Positions 18,558 through 27,451 of a DNA stretch of 64,000 bases are shown one piece after another; position 1 is the stretch's first letter, and each line of letters begins with the position of its first letter. The notes below the pieces were generated by a model. It ran no database searches. It saw only the letters and a program-made list of their open reading frames with translations, and was not told the DNA's origin. Location: positions 1-64,000 of the forward strand of contig JAUMYQ010000009.1 of the NCBI GenBank assembly GCA_030528555.1, written 5' to 3'. The translations under genes and the position numbers were made by a program. This DNA comes from Porphyromonadaceae bacterium. Lineage in GTDB: Bacteria; Bacteroidota; Bacteroidia; Bacteroidales; Porphyromonadaceae.

Positions 18558-20345
18558 CTAGAGCTTCGAGCGTAGGAGGGCTAGCTTCTCCTCCATCAGT
18601 GCCACCTCGCCTGCGAGCTGCTCACGCTTGCGCTCTACCATCTTGAGGAGGCCTGCGCCACCCTTGTTGTCTACATTGAGGAAGCCGAGGTTGTTTTCGT
18701 AGGTCTGTAGCTCACTCTTAGCACGTTCTAGGGCGTACTGGAGCTTGCGTAACTCTTGCTGCACACCGCCTTCTTGTCTGGCTACTTGTTCTATTTTGCT
18801 CGAGTAACCCTCTAGGCGACGCTGCTCACGCCCTTGGCGCAGGCGGTTGTAGTACTCGTCCATATAAGCTTTGTACTTGCCGTTGATCTCGTCCTTGTAC
18901 TTACCTGGGACATGGCCAATCTCTTTCCACAGACCTCCGAGACTATCCAGATGCTTTCGGAGCTCAGAGAGATCTGTTACCTCCTTGAGGTTTGCCAGCT
19001 GATCGAGGATGGCTCGCTTACGCTCGAGGTTCTGTTCATAGCTTGTGCCTTGTGCCTTTTGCTCGGCTGCCTTACGCTCAAAGAAGGCGTCGATATGCTT
19101 GCGCAGCTCCACCCATAGCTTGTGGTTGGCACGCACGGAGGGGATGTTTAATCCCTTCCACTCCTGCTGTATTTCCTTGATGCGCTGCGTGCCTGCCTCC
19201 CAGTCGTTACCCTCAGCGATGCGCTTAACCTCCTCGATAAGCTGCTCCTTGCGCTGGTTGTGGCTCTTGCGCTGATGGTGCATCTCACTAGTAAAGCTCT
19301 TCCACTTGGCATAGAACGTGTCGTAGCTCTGGCGGAAACGCTGGTAAATGCGGTCGTTCTCCTTCTTGGTGGCGTAGCCGATCTTACGCCACTCCTCTTG
19401 TAGCGCTTTGAGCCGCTCGGATGTCACTTGCCAAGCAGCATACCCCTCGGGCTGCTCTGCGATGATCGCTTCGACCGCCTCACACAGGCGCGTCTTGGCC
19501 TCTAGGTTCGCCTGCTCACGAGCCTTGCGCTCATCGTGGTAGCCTTGGTGTAGCTTGTAAATCTGTGTCGTTAGGGCTTTGAACTCGCCATGCACCTCCG
19601 CCCTAATGTCCTTGGCTACAGGGCCTAGCTCATGCCACTTGCTGATGAGCGGTAGCGCACTTTGGTAGAGAGCAAGCACGTCTGTCTGCTCCGAAAGAGC
19701 TTTCAGCTCATCTAGGAGCGCACGCTTGGCCTCTAGGTTTTTGCGGTAGTCATACTCACGCAGCTCTTCATTGATAGCTTTCAGCTCGTAGAACTTATCT
19801 CGCAGCTCGGCAAAGGTCTTGCGCAGTGCTGCCTCGTCCTGTGGGTCGAGCGGGCGACAGGCCTGCCACTCGTCTTTGAGCCTATGAAACTCAGCATATA
19901 CCTTGCCGAAGTCTTCGCCTGCATCGAGCAGCGCTGCCAGATCGCTGAGGATCTGCGCCCCTCGATCCTTGTTGGCAGCAAAGAGGGCGGTGCGTTGCTC
20001 TAACACTTTGCGCTCATGCTCTCGGATAGTACGGTTAAGGTCACCCAGGCGTGCCTCCTGTATGGCTGCCACCTCCACCTCCTCGGGCGTTACCGTGCGA
20101 CTAGAGTTGATCTCTTGTAGGCGACGGCGTGCCACGGAGCGGAGCTTGCTCACCTCTTCGAGGACTTCTTTGGAGACCTCCTCCACGCTGATGAGCGTAG
20201 CGATCCGATCTATGAGTGTCTTTAGCGAATTTGCCCCCTGCTCTTGGGGAGTTGCCTCTGCTTGCGTTGCTTGAACTTGTTCCGTAGAGGGAGACTGAAG
20301 GTCTATTTGAACTTCAGGCGATAGCGTAGTGTGCTGTGTTTCCAT
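18558..20345 (-). CDS. DUF349 domain protein
   Basis: About 595 aa, almost entirely helical and charged. Repeated modules of about 70 residues show the DUF349 pattern W-x-x-[IL]-G spaced by K/E-rich helices, for example EWRKIGYATKKENDRIYQRF, WHELGPV, EWKGLNIPS and WKEIGHVPGKYKDEI. The N terminus has a Gln/Ser-rich tail and the C terminus a coiled coil (LRKLQYALERAKSELQTYENN). The first ATG of the family-like frame is 20345; the frame reaches 20354 only through TTG. A cytosolic location is likely. Bacteroidota carry this gene widely but no biochemical function is known to me. Confidence 0.9.
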   Translation of the reverse strand: METQHTTLSPEVQIDLQSPSTEQVQATQAEATPQEQGANSLKTLIDRIATLISVEEVSKEVLEEVSKLRSVARRRLQEINSSRTVTPEEVEVAAIQEARLGDLNRTIREHERKVLEQRTALFAANKDRGAQILSDLAALLDAGEDFGKVYAEFHRLKDEWQACRPLDPQDEAALRKTFAELRDKFYELKAINEELREYDYRKNLEAKRALLDELKALSEQTDVLALYQSALPLISKWHELGPVAKDIRAEVHGEFKALTTQIYKLHQGYHDERKAREQANLEAKTRLCEAVEAIIAEQPEGYAAWQVTSERLKALQEEWRKIGYATKKENDRIYQRFRQSYDTFYAKWKSFTSEMHHQRKSHNQRKEQLIEEVKRIAEGNDWEAGTQRIKEIQQEWKGLNIPSVRANHKLWVELRKHIDAFFERKAAEQKAQGTSYEQNLERKRAILDQLANLKEVTDLSELRKHLDSLGGLWKEIGHVPGKYKDEINGKYKAYMDEYYNRLRQGREQRRLEGYSSKIEQVARQEGGVQQELRKLQYALERAKSELQTYENNLGFLNVDNKGGAGLLKMVERKREQLAGEVALMEEKLALLRSKL

Positions 20346-20379
20346 TTGTGACACAATGTTGTTTAATACTTTATCACTA

Positions 20380-20387
20380 CAAAAATA
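20380..20387 (-). promoter_or_regulatory. -7 promoter box for the DUF349 gene
   Basis: The minus strand reads TATTTTTG (TAnnTTTG), 34 bp before the ATG at 20345. The -33 element is not obvious. Confidence 0.45.
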
Positions 20388-20499
20388 AACTTATTTCTCT
20401 AATCTCCTTCCTTGCCTTGAGTAGAACCGTCGCCTCAATTTTGGCTTAGTTACCCCACATACCTTACCATGAAGTCGAGAGCAGTATCGCGTTTTTTGC

Positions 20500-20507
20500 T
20501 AACTTTG
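20500..20507 (+). promoter_or_regulatory. -7 promoter box for the NfeD-SPFH pair
   Basis: TAACTTTG lies 39 bp before the ATG at 20547. Because it is inside the first codons of the longer frame starting at 20469, it argues for the shorter start. Confidence 0.5.
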
Positions 20508-20546
20508 AGGAGAACAAATGGGCGTATAACTAAGCACTTCGCAACT

Positions 20547-20996
20547 ATGGACTTTGGATTGGCCGCTTGGCAACTATGGCTCATTGCAGCCATAGGGCTA
20601 TTTATTTTGGAGATTGTGTCTACCACTTTCGTCATGGCTTGCTTCGCTGTAGGCTCTTTGGGAGCCATGATTGTGGCGTTGTGTACCCTTGGGTGGTCAT
20701 GGCAGGTGGGGGCATTTGCTATCGTTAGCTTGCTTTCGTTTGTCTACCTACGCTCTTTCATGCAGGCTAAACGTTTGCGTAGCCCTGGGACGGCCACAGG
20801 AGTAGAGGCCCTTATCGGCAGGCGGATACGCCTGAAAGATCCCATCTCTCTAGAGCAAGACTATATAGAGCTGCCGATAGATGGCGATGTATGGCGCGCA
20901 AGGCTTATCATGCCACAGGCTCTTGAAGCTGGTATGGAGGTAGAGGTTGTGAGGCTAGATGGCATCATCTTAGAGATTAAGCTGGCGGACCAATAG
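20547..20996 (+). CDS. NfeD-like membrane protein
   Basis: The 149-aa protein starts MDFGLAAWQLW. Hydrophobic segments (LWLIAAIGLFILEIV, VMACFAVGSLGAMIVAL, VGAFAIVSLLSFVYL) are followed by a soluble beta-rich tail with the OB-fold signature of NfeD proteins (TGVEALIGRRIRLKDP, WRARLIM, GMEVEVVRLDGIILEI). The frame extends to 20469, but a -7 box at 20500 makes that start unlikely. It is followed after 44 bp by an SPFH protein; NfeD and SPFH/stomatin proteins are a well-known operon pair thought to form membrane microdomain assemblies. It is the short form, lacking the protease domain. Confidence 0.88.
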   Translation: MDFGLAAWQLWLIAAIGLFILEIVSTTFVMACFAVGSLGAMIVALCTLGWSWQVGAFAIVSLLSFVYLRSFMQAKRLRSPGTATGVEALIGRRIRLKDPISLEQDYIELPIDGDVWRARLIMPQALEAGMEVEVVRLDGIILEIKLADQ

Positions 20997-21040
20997 GACA
21001 TACTTGTCTGTAATATCAACTTTTAATCATATTTAGATCT

Positions 21041-22021
21041 ATGACACCTACCTTTTTTATCCTGATAGCTATCGTACTATTAGTGATCTTCATCATCACA
21101 CGAGGGCTAAAGATCGTACAGCAATCGCAGACCATGATCATCGAACGCCTAGGTAAGTATTACACCACACTCAACTCGGGCGTTAATATCATCATCCCCT
21201 TCATCGATCAGCCTCGTCCAATGCGCTGGCGATACACCATTCCTGCAGGCAATGGCGACACCTTTGTTCGCTTCACGGACGTGACTACTATCGATCTTCG
21301 TGAGACGGTCTACGACTTCCCTCGCCAAAGCGTCATCACGAAGGACAATGTTGTGACAGAGATCAACGCCATCCTTTACTTTCAGATCGTGGACCCTATC
21401 CGTGCGATGTACGAAATACAAAATCTGCCCGATGCTATAGAGAAGCTCACGCAGACAAGCCTGCGTAACGTAATCGGGGAGATGGATCTTGACGAAACGC
21501 TCACCAGCCGCGATACCATCAATAGCAAGCTGCGCACTATCCTGGATGATGCGACTAATAAGTGGGGTGTAAAAGTCAATCGTGTAGAGCTGCAAGACAT
21601 TAATCCCCCTCGAGATATCCGCGATGCGATGGAGAAGCAAATGCGTGCCGAGCGTGACAAGCGTGCTCAAATCCTCAATGCCGAGGGACAAAAAGAGGCT
21701 CTAATCCGTGGCTCTGAGGGGCGTATGCAGGAGTCTATCAATCATGCCGAGGGAGAACGCCAGGCTCAAGTACTACGAGCAAAGGCCGAGGCCGAAGCCA
21801 AGCTACTTACAGCCGAGGCCGAGGCCGAGGCTATTAGACTAATTTCTGAAGCAGCAAGTGGGTCCGGAGCTAATCCAACCCAATATCTTATCGCTGTTCG
21901 TTACCTCGAGACGCTCAAGGAGATGACCAGTGGTGAGGACAACAAGACCATTTATCTGCCTTATGAAGCCTCAGGTATCCTGAGCTCGCTTGGTGGCATA
22001 AAAGAGCTACTCGCCAAATAG
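21041..22021 (+). CDS. SPFH/Band 7 (stomatin-like) membrane protein
   Basis: The 326-aa protein has an N-terminal membrane anchor (FFILIAIVLLVIFIITRG). The Band 7 domain (about residues 25-200) includes QQSQTMIIERLGKYYTTL, VITKDNVVTEINAILYFQI and VELQDINPPRDIRDAMEKQM. An Ala/Glu-rich coiled coil (AKAEAEAKLLTAEAEAEA) near residue 250 follows, as in QmcA and stomatins. It would oligomerise at the inner membrane together with the NfeD partner encoded just upstream. An HflK-type role is less likely because the C-terminal motif of HflK is missing and no hflC gene is adjacent. Confidence 0.92.
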   Translation: MTPTFFILIAIVLLVIFIITRGLKIVQQSQTMIIERLGKYYTTLNSGVNIIIPFIDQPRPMRWRYTIPAGNGDTFVRFTDVTTIDLRETVYDFPRQSVITKDNVVTEINAILYFQIVDPIRAMYEIQNLPDAIEKLTQTSLRNVIGEMDLDETLTSRDTINSKLRTILDDATNKWGVKVNRVELQDINPPRDIRDAMEKQMRAERDKRAQILNAEGQKEALIRGSEGRMQESINHAEGERQAQVLRAKAEAEAKLLTAEAEAEAIRLISEAASGSGANPTQYLIAVRYLETLKEMTSGEDNKTIYLPYEASGILSSLGGIKELLAK

Positions 22022-22072
22022 CCTAATCTAAAGATAAGTTTGGGCTGGAGACTAGGCCCACGATATTGAACA

Positions 22073-22099
22073 AGGGGCGAGCCATATCGGCTCGCCCCT
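22073..22099 (+). terminator. Terminator after the SPFH gene
   Basis: The perfect 11-bp GC-rich stem AGGGGCGAGCC/GGCTCGCCCCT has a 5-base loop, followed by ATTGTATTGTCT. Confidence 0.85.
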
Positions 22100-22249
22100 A
22101 TTGTATTGTCTCTCTCTTGAAAATGTAGGCACCTAATACCGACAGCAAATGACCCTAAATGCCGTAAAATCTGGGCTACTCGTCTTACTTTCCCTGTGAA
22201 GCTTTAATAGGTTATATTCTAGTTGCTTATCTCGTTTCCTGATGAGGTC

Positions 22250-22387
22250 AAAAAAACTTCGGGAATACTCGAAAAAAAGTTCCCGAACTTTTTTGGGGGA
22301 GTTCCCGAACTTTTTGGAAAAAGATCGGGAAGATTTTTTGAAAAGATCGGGAAGTTTTTTTGAAAAGATCGGGAAGATTTTTTCGGC
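22250..22387 (+). repeat. 22-bp-period palindromic array, copy 2
   Basis: Six TCGGGA/TCCCGA cores start at 22259, 22281, 22303, 22325, 22347 and 22369, all exactly 22 bp apart. The left end carries the conserved CGGGAATACTCGAAAAAA unit. The last three units are near-identical direct repeats, suggesting recent unit amplification. It is the longest of the five copies, in the 600-bp gap between the convergent SPFH and tpx genes. Nothing else is seen in this gap apart from the two terminators. Confidence 0.92.
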
Positions 22388-22558
22388 CAATCAGGAGGGA
22401 GATTAGTTTGCTAATAACCAATTAATTACAATCCACAAAATAATAAGGAAATAGCCCTGATGCCGAAGCTACATTTTGACACTCTTGTGCTCTTCTTAGG
22501 CGAAGAGACACAACGACCTTGACAAGCACGTGACAAAAGTACCCAAACTTACAAACAG

Positions 22559-22597
22559 CTGCTGGCGATGTAAACCTGTTGTTTACACCGCCAGCAG
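22559..22597 (-). terminator. Terminator after tpx
   Basis: Arms 22559-22575 and 22581-22597 pair over 17 positions with one mismatch and a 5-base loop (CTGCTGGCG and GTTTACA as landmarks). It is 24 bp past the tpx stop. Confidence 0.8.
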
Positions 22598-22620
22598 AGT
22601 GTCCTCTTCCTTCTATACTG

Positions 22621-23208
22621 CTACTTAAGCACCTTGAGTGCAGCCTCGAAGTTGGGGTCTTGGGCTATCTCTGGGACAAGCTCCTTATAAATTACCTTAC
22701 CAGCCTCATCTATGATGACCACGGCACGAGCCAACAAACCACGCAGAGGGCCATCAACCTGAAGTACACCATAACCTTTCTCTAGGCAATCACAGCGAAA
22801 TGCCGAAGCAGCCACTACCTTATCTAACCCCTCTGCACCACAAAAGCGACCAAGAGCCATAGGTAGATCCTTAGAGAGGCAAAGCACCTCCGTATTGTCA
22901 AGGCTAGCGGCCTCCTCATTGAAGCGACGAACACTCGCGGCACACACACCTGTATCTACGCTAGGGAAAATATTAAGTACTACTCGCTTGCCACGCAGGT
23001 CAGATAGCTTGATTTCGCTCAAGTCAGTCTTCACGACAGTGAAGTCGGGTGCTACCGCACCAACAGCTGGCAGTTCGCCATTAAGGTTGATAACTAAATC
23101 TTTTTTTAGTGTTACTGTTGCCATATTCTTTGGGTTTTGTGCCATACTCTCTAGGACTGATATCCCGATAAGCAAGGCGGTTAATACGATTTTGAACAAA
23201 GTATTCAT
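22621..23208 (-). CDS. tpx: Thiol peroxidase, possibly exported form
   Basis: Tpx reduces hydrogen peroxide and alkyl hydroperoxides with thioredoxin. The peroxidatic Cys is in [15 protein letters not shown] and the resolving Cys in [26 protein letters not shown] and the C-terminal [17 protein letters not shown] are typical. The usual Tpx start would be MATVTLKK at 23124 (167 aa). The frame continues upstream to [19 protein letters not shown], a hydrophobic signal-like segment ending near AQN, giving 195 aa. If the long form is used the enzyme would be exported. A TACTTTG box overlaps the first codons of the long form, so the short start is also possible. It is last of four same-strand genes. 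Confidence 0.9.
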   Translation of the reverse strand: MNTLFKIVLTALLIGISVLESMAQNPKNMATVTLKKDLVINLNGELPAVGAVAPDFTVVKTDLSEIKLSDLRGKRVVLNIFPSVDTGVCAASVRRFNEEAASLDNTEVLCLSKDLPMALGRFCGAEGLDKVVAASAFRCDCLEKGYGVLQVDGPLRGLLARAVVIIDEAGKVIYKELVPEIAQDPNFEAALKVLK

Positions 23209-23247
23209 TATGTTGCTACTAAAAAATTGACTTCTCTCTTCATTGGT

Positions 23248-23832
23248 TCATTGCTCTATCAGCTTGAATGTCTTACGATGATGGGGAGAGATGCCATACC
23301 TGAAGATGGCCGCTCGATGGCTCGATGTCGGATAACCCTTATGTCTCGCCCAGCCATACTCGGGATACTGACTATCAAGGCGTATCATCGCCTCATCTCG
23401 GTGCGTCTTAGCTAGAATAGAGGCTGCAGCAATGGCGGCAAACTTGGCATCACCCTTGACGATACACTCGTGAGGAATGTCTGAGCAGGGAGTAAACCTA
23501 TTGCCATCCACCAACAGACGATCGGGACGAAGGCCGAGTGCCTCAACGGCTCTGTGCATAGCCAGATGAGAGGCCTTGAGGATGTTTAGCTCATCTATCT
23601 CCTGGGGCGTACACAGCCCTACGCCCCATGCCAGGGCCTCCTGCTCTATAATCGGCCGTAGCAGGTCTCGCTTGCGCTCGCTGAGCTGCTTAGAATCGTG
23701 TAGGAGTGGATGGCAAAAGCCATCTGGCAAGATAACAGCCGCGGCATACACTGGCCCCGCCAGGCAACCTCTGCCAGCCTCATCCAGCCCACACTCCAGG
23801 GCACCATCATCAATGTATCTGGCCAAAAGCAT
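23248..23832 (-). CDS. rnhB: Ribonuclease HII
   Basis: RNase HII cuts the RNA strand of RNA-DNA hybrids and single ribonucleotides in [18 protein letters not shown] near the N terminus carries the first catalytic Asp and Glu. [44 protein letters not shown] and the Tyr-Gly-Trp-x3-Gly-Tyr block ([14 protein letters not shown]) are family blocks. The 194-aa length is normal. A separate RNase HI gene is at 56201. It lies 33 bp downstream of sufS and 39 bp upstream of tpx. Confidence 0.95.
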   Translation of the reverse strand: MLLARYIDDGALECGLDEAGRGCLAGPVYAAAVILPDGFCHPLLHDSKQLSERKRDLLRPIIEQEALAWGVGLCTPQEIDELNILKASHLAMHRAVEALGLRPDRLLVDGNRFTPCSDIPHECIVKGDAKFAAIAAASILAKTHRDEAMIRLDSQYPEYGWARHKGYPTSSHRAAIFRYGISPHHRKTFKLIEQ

Positions 23833-23865
23833 GCTTGTCTCTCAATATAACCATCTCTCTAGTGC

Positions 23866-25089
23866 CTAGGACAGCATAGGCACTACCTTATGTAGGGCCG
23901 AGATGAAGCTATCCACCTCTTCTCTAGTATTGTACATGGCCAAAGATGCGCGAGCAATAGCAGTATGCCCAAACCTCTCAAGTAGTGGCTCGGCACAATG
24001 ATGCCCTGTGCGGATGGCAATACCCATCCTATCGAGCAGAGTACCGAGATCAAAGGGATGGATATCCCCTATGGAGAACGAAATCGTTGCCGCCTTGCCT
24101 GGAGTAGTACCAAGGATGTGTACGCTTTCAAACTCGCTCTTTAGCCGTTCCGTGGCGTAGCGAAGTAGCTCGTGCTCGTGCTGGGCAATTGCCTCGAGCG
24201 AATAATGGCTCACAAAGTCGAGAGCAGCGGCCAGAGCCGTCGACCCTACATAATCGGGTGTGCCAGCCTCATACTTGAAAGGTAGCTCATTGTAGGTCGT
24301 TCGCTCGAAAGTAACTTTAGCAATCATCTCGCCTCCGCCCATATAGGGTGGCATCTTCTCTAGCAGGTCTTCTCTACCATATAGTACGCCAATGCCCGTT
24401 GGGCCATAAAGCTTGTGGGAGCTGAAAGCATAAAAATCTGCCCCCAACTCCTGTACATCCACTGGGGTATGGGCAACGGCCTGCGCCCCATCCAGCAGAA
24501 CTGGCACGCCCTGCTCGTGCGCCAAGCGGATGATGTCCCGCACTGGATTGACCGTACCTAGTACGTTGCTCACATGCGCCACCGCTACGAGACGGGTACG
24601 CTCTCCGAGTAACTCTCTGTAATGCGCCATATCGAGCGCACCTGTCTCATCAATGTCTATTACCCTAAGGCTCGCTCCCGTACGTTCACAGAGCATTTGC
24701 CAAGGAACGATATTGGCATGATGCTCCATCGCCGAGATGATGATCTCATCACCTGAACGCACGAATGCCGACCCATAGCAAGTCGCCACAAGATTGATAG
24801 CCTCCGTTGTGCCACGCGTGAAGATAACGCTCCGCTCACTCGGAGCATTAATGAAGCGTGCAACCGTACGCCTTGCCTCCTCATGACGCTCCGTGGCCAG
24901 CTGACTGAGGTAATGCACACCTCGGTGCACATTGGCATTGGCCGTACGATAGCCCCTATCTATCGCCTCGAGAACACACATCGGTTTGTGCGTAGTTGCA
25001 CCATTATCTAAATAAACGAGAGGCTTGCCATGCACCAGAGTCTCGAGGATCGGGAAATGGCTACGTATCTCGTCTAGATCATATATCAT
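23866..25089 (-). CDS. sufS: Cysteine desulfurase SufS
   Basis: This PLP enzyme takes sulfur from cysteine for Fe-S cluster assembly. LVYLDNGATTHKP opens the fold. The PLP lysine is in SSHKLYGPTGIGVLYG, DGAQAVAHTPVDVQ holds the PLP-pyridine Asp, and the persulfide Cys is in RTGHHCAEPLLERF. This RxGHHCA form marks the SufS/group II type rather than IscS. The ATG at 25089 is preferred over the GTG at 25104. The scaffold genes sufBCD are 25 kb away (48439-51855), an unusual separation. No sufE or sufU is seen in the window. Upstream neighbour rfbC is 36 bp away. Confidence 0.95.
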   Translation of the reverse strand: MIYDLDEIRSHFPILETLVHGKPLVYLDNGATTHKPMCVLEAIDRGYRTANANVHRGVHYLSQLATERHEEARRTVARFINAPSERSVIFTRGTTEAINLVATCYGSAFVRSGDEIIISAMEHHANIVPWQMLCERTGASLRVIDIDETGALDMAHYRELLGERTRLVAVAHVSNVLGTVNPVRDIIRLAHEQGVPVLLDGAQAVAHTPVDVQELGADFYAFSSHKLYGPTGIGVLYGREDLLEKMPPYMGGGEMIAKVTFERTTYNELPFKYEAGTPDYVGSTALAAALDFVSHYSLEAIAQHEHELLRYATERLKSEFESVHILGTTPGKAATISFSIGDIHPFDLGTLLDRMGIAIRTGHHCAEPLLERFGHTAIARASLAMYNTREEVDSFISALHKVVPMLS

Positions 25090-25125
25090 ATCGTTCGTAA
25101 ACACTTATCTTGCAATGCCTGGAGC

Positions 25126-25686
25126 TTAGAAATTTAAATGCTGAAACTCCTTGAGGCTCAACCCCTTTTTGTCACGATCCGAAAGGATAAACTGCCCCTT
25201 CTCAATACCCTTTTGCTCCCAATTGATCCCCAGATCTGGATCATCAAAACGGATGCTACATTCACTCTCGGGGTGATAGACATTGTCCACTTTGTACTGT
25301 AGAGTAGCATACTCTGTAAGGGTGAGAAATCCGTGGGCAAAGCCCCGCGGGATATAAACCTGACGATGATTGTCACTGCTCAGCTCTACCGTCAGGTGGT
25401 GCCCATAGGTAGGAGAGCCCTTACGCAAGTCTACCGCCACATCCAGTACAGCGCCCTCAACGCAACGCACGAGCTTAGCCTGAGCATAGACCCCTTTTTG
25501 CAAATGCAACCCACGCAGTACAGCATACTGCGAGCGAGACTGATTTTCTTGTACTACTGCCAGATCGCCAATGTGTGCAGCAAAGTCCAAAGCCCTAAAG
25601 GACTCCATGAAATATCCTCGGTCGTCGCCCAAGGCAACAGGGTCTATAAACCATAACCCAGGGATTGATGTCTGTGTATAGTGCAT
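25126..25686 (-). CDS. rfbC: dTDP-4-dehydrorhamnose 3,5-epimerase
   Basis: RfbC converts dTDP-4-dehydro-6-deoxy-glucose to its L-lyxo epimer in dTDP-L-rhamnose synthesis for surface polysaccharides. The catalytic His is in LRGLHLQKG, the conserved Asp in VLDVAVDLRKGSPTYG, and the IPRGFAHGFLTL and TLQYKVDNVYHPESE blocks include the conserved Tyr. The 186-aa length is typical. The partner genes rfbA, rfbB and rfbD are not in the window, so the gene is an orphan here. It is first in the rfbC-sufS-rnhB-tpx run. Confidence 0.95.
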   Translation of the reverse strand: MHYTQTSIPGLWFIDPVALGDDRGYFMESFRALDFAAHIGDLAVVQENQSRSQYAVLRGLHLQKGVYAQAKLVRCVEGAVLDVAVDLRKGSPTYGHHLTVELSSDNHRQVYIPRGFAHGFLTLTEYATLQYKVDNVYHPESECSIRFDDPDLGINWEQKGIEKGQFILSDRDKKGLSLKEFQHLNF

Positions 25687-25841
25687 ACCTAAATACTTTT
25701 TGTGTACGCCTTAAAGGTAATAAAACAATCTTTCACCCTCACTTGGCCCTGAGAAACTCAGGACACAAACACCAAGATTGGCCCTAACGCTCCAGAGATA
25801 CGGAGCAAGGCTCGTCATACTTTGCACAGAAGCCCCCCAAA

Positions 25842-25880
25842 AGAGCGCCAAACAGAGAAAACTGCTCCGTTTGGCGCTCT
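25842..25880 (-). terminator. Terminator after ftsZ
   Basis: The perfect 12-bp stem AGAGCGCCAAAC/GTTTGGCGCTCT has a 15-base loop. On the minus strand it is followed by TTTTGGGG. It lies 35 bp beyond the ftsZ stop. Confidence 0.85.
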
Positions 25881-25914
25881 ACTCCGTACTAGGGCAATTT
25901 ATCCGAAGTACTCT

Positions 25915-27399
25915 CTAGAAATAAATAACGTCGTCTTCCGTACCTGGGGCTTCGCCGAACGTATCTGGAGTATCCTCTCCCCCTACCAAGGAAGGCTCTA
26001 TGGACATTGGTCCCTGACTGGTCGTGTAAGGCTGACTGCGCTCCACTAGGCTTGTCCCTGACGATGACGGACCACTCACAGCGGAGACAAACCTCCCTGC
26101 ATAAGTCCCTGTAGATGTATGAGGCATCTGCTGCCCCACAGCGTTTAGAGATTTGTAGCGCAACCGAATATTCTCAGCAACCTTACTATCACGCCTGATG
26201 GCTGGTGTCTGCTCAAGCTCCTCAAGCAAGTCTTCATTGTCTAGCTCGCTGATGGTAAGCACGAGTGGGTGAGTCTTTTTCGTTCCTCCCGAACCAACCA
26301 CGCCCTGCCCATAAAAGTCCTCTAGAAGACGCTCTTCTTCCTCGGTGATGCCACTACCATGAGCCTCCGCGCCTGTACCTCTAGCCTGCTCACCGTCCAT
26401 ATTCATGCGAATGTAACGGTCGGTCTCACTATAGTCGAAGCCAGAAGCAAGCACTGTAATAGCCACCCTGTCCACCTCAGCCCTAGGGACAGAGCCCCAG
26501 ATGACATCTATATCCGAACGAAGCGAGTCTATGAAGTCTTGCAACTCTTTGAATTCGTGCATCGACACTGGGTCATCCTTGGGTGAATATACGTTGAAAA
26601 GCAAACGCTTGGCGTTCTTCACATTGTTGTTATTGAAGAGAGGAGAGTGCAGAGCATCTTTGATAGCCTTGGTAACGCGCCCAGCTCCCTCACCATAGCC
26701 TGTGTTGATTACCGCAACCCCTCCGTCCTTGAGCGTAGTGCGCACATCGGCAAAGTCGAGATTGATACGAGCAGGCTGATTGACCATATCGGATATCCCC
26801 CTAGAGGCCGTAGTAAGAGTCTCGTCCGCATGCCTAAAAGCCTCTTCGATATCTTCCGTAGGATAGAGGTCTATCAACTTTTGATTATTAACAACGAGCA
26901 GAGCATCTACATTCTTTTCCAGCTCCTTGACCCCCTTGAGGGCCTTGAGTATCTTGTTACGTCCCTCAAAAGCAAAGGGAATAGTCACAATACCAACGAC
27001 AAGCAGCCCTGCTTGCTTGGCAATGCGCCCCACTACGGGCGATGCACCCGTACCTGTACCACCACCCATACCAGCTGTGATGAAGACCATCTGCGTCTCA
27101 CCATCGCATAGCGCCTTCTTGATGTTCTCCTCACTTGCCTCGGCAGCTTGCCTGGCTACATCGGGGAGGTTACCAGCACCGAGCCCCTCGCCAAGGATTA
27201 CCTTGTCGGGCACAGCGCTCTGTCTAAGGGCTTGCTGGTCAGTATTGCAGAGCAAAAAGCTTACGCCAGCAACTTGCCCCGTTGTAAACATATGAGTAAC
27301 GGCATTGCCTCCGCCACCACCTACGCCCACCACCTTGATAAGCTTGGGTATCTCCTGAGTACTATACTGAAAGTTCGTTCCTCCCATCACTTCTTCCAT
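25915..27399 (-). CDS. ftsZ: Cell division GTPase FtsZ
   Basis: FtsZ polymerises into the mid-cell ring. The GTP-binding signature GGGTGTGASPVVG is near residue 112. The N-terminal IKVVGVGGGGGNAVTHM and the T7-loop region (NLDFADVRTTLKDGGVAVINTG) are present. The tail from about residue 340 is a long low-complexity linker typical of Bacteroidota FtsZ, ending in acidic residues (GTEDDVIYF). At 494 aa it is longer than enterobacterial FtsZ because of that linker. It is the last gene of murC-ftsQ-ftsA-ftsZ, 52 bp after ftsA. Confidence 0.97.
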   Translation of the reverse strand: MEEVMGGTNFQYSTQEIPKLIKVVGVGGGGGNAVTHMFTTGQVAGVSFLLCNTDQQALRQSAVPDKVILGEGLGAGNLPDVARQAAEASEENIKKALCDGETQMVFITAGMGGGTGTGASPVVGRIAKQAGLLVVGIVTIPFAFEGRNKILKALKGVKELEKNVDALLVVNNQKLIDLYPTEDIEEAFRHADETLTTASRGISDMVNQPARINLDFADVRTTLKDGGVAVINTGYGEGAGRVTKAIKDALHSPLFNNNNVKNAKRLLFNVYSPKDDPVSMHEFKELQDFIDSLRSDIDVIWGSVPRAEVDRVAITVLASGFDYSETDRYIRMNMDGEQARGTGAEAHGSGITEEEERLLEDFYGQGVVGSGGTKKTHPLVLTISELDNEDLLEELEQTPAIRRDSKVAENIRLRYKSLNAVGQQMPHTSTGTYAGRFVSAVSGPSSSGTSLVERSQPYTTSQGPMSIEPSLVGGEDTPDTFGEAPGTEDDVIYF

Positions 27400-27451
27400 A
27401 ACCTTAATTGCCTAAAATTATCATTGCTACCCTCTACAAGATGCCACAACG

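Noticed and set aside
22250-22387. CRISPR array
   Set aside because: The unit is only 22 bp with no unique spacers; the intervals between cores are themselves repeated A/T palindromes, and no cas genes are present.
22133-22390. Minus-strand ORF of 85 codons (and similar ones near 31217-31498, 53260-53466 and 53286-53468) rich in Lys, Phe and Ser
   Set aside because: They are produced by the 22-bp arrays read in whichever frame lacks stops; they start and stop in non-conserved flanks and differ in frame and strand between copies.
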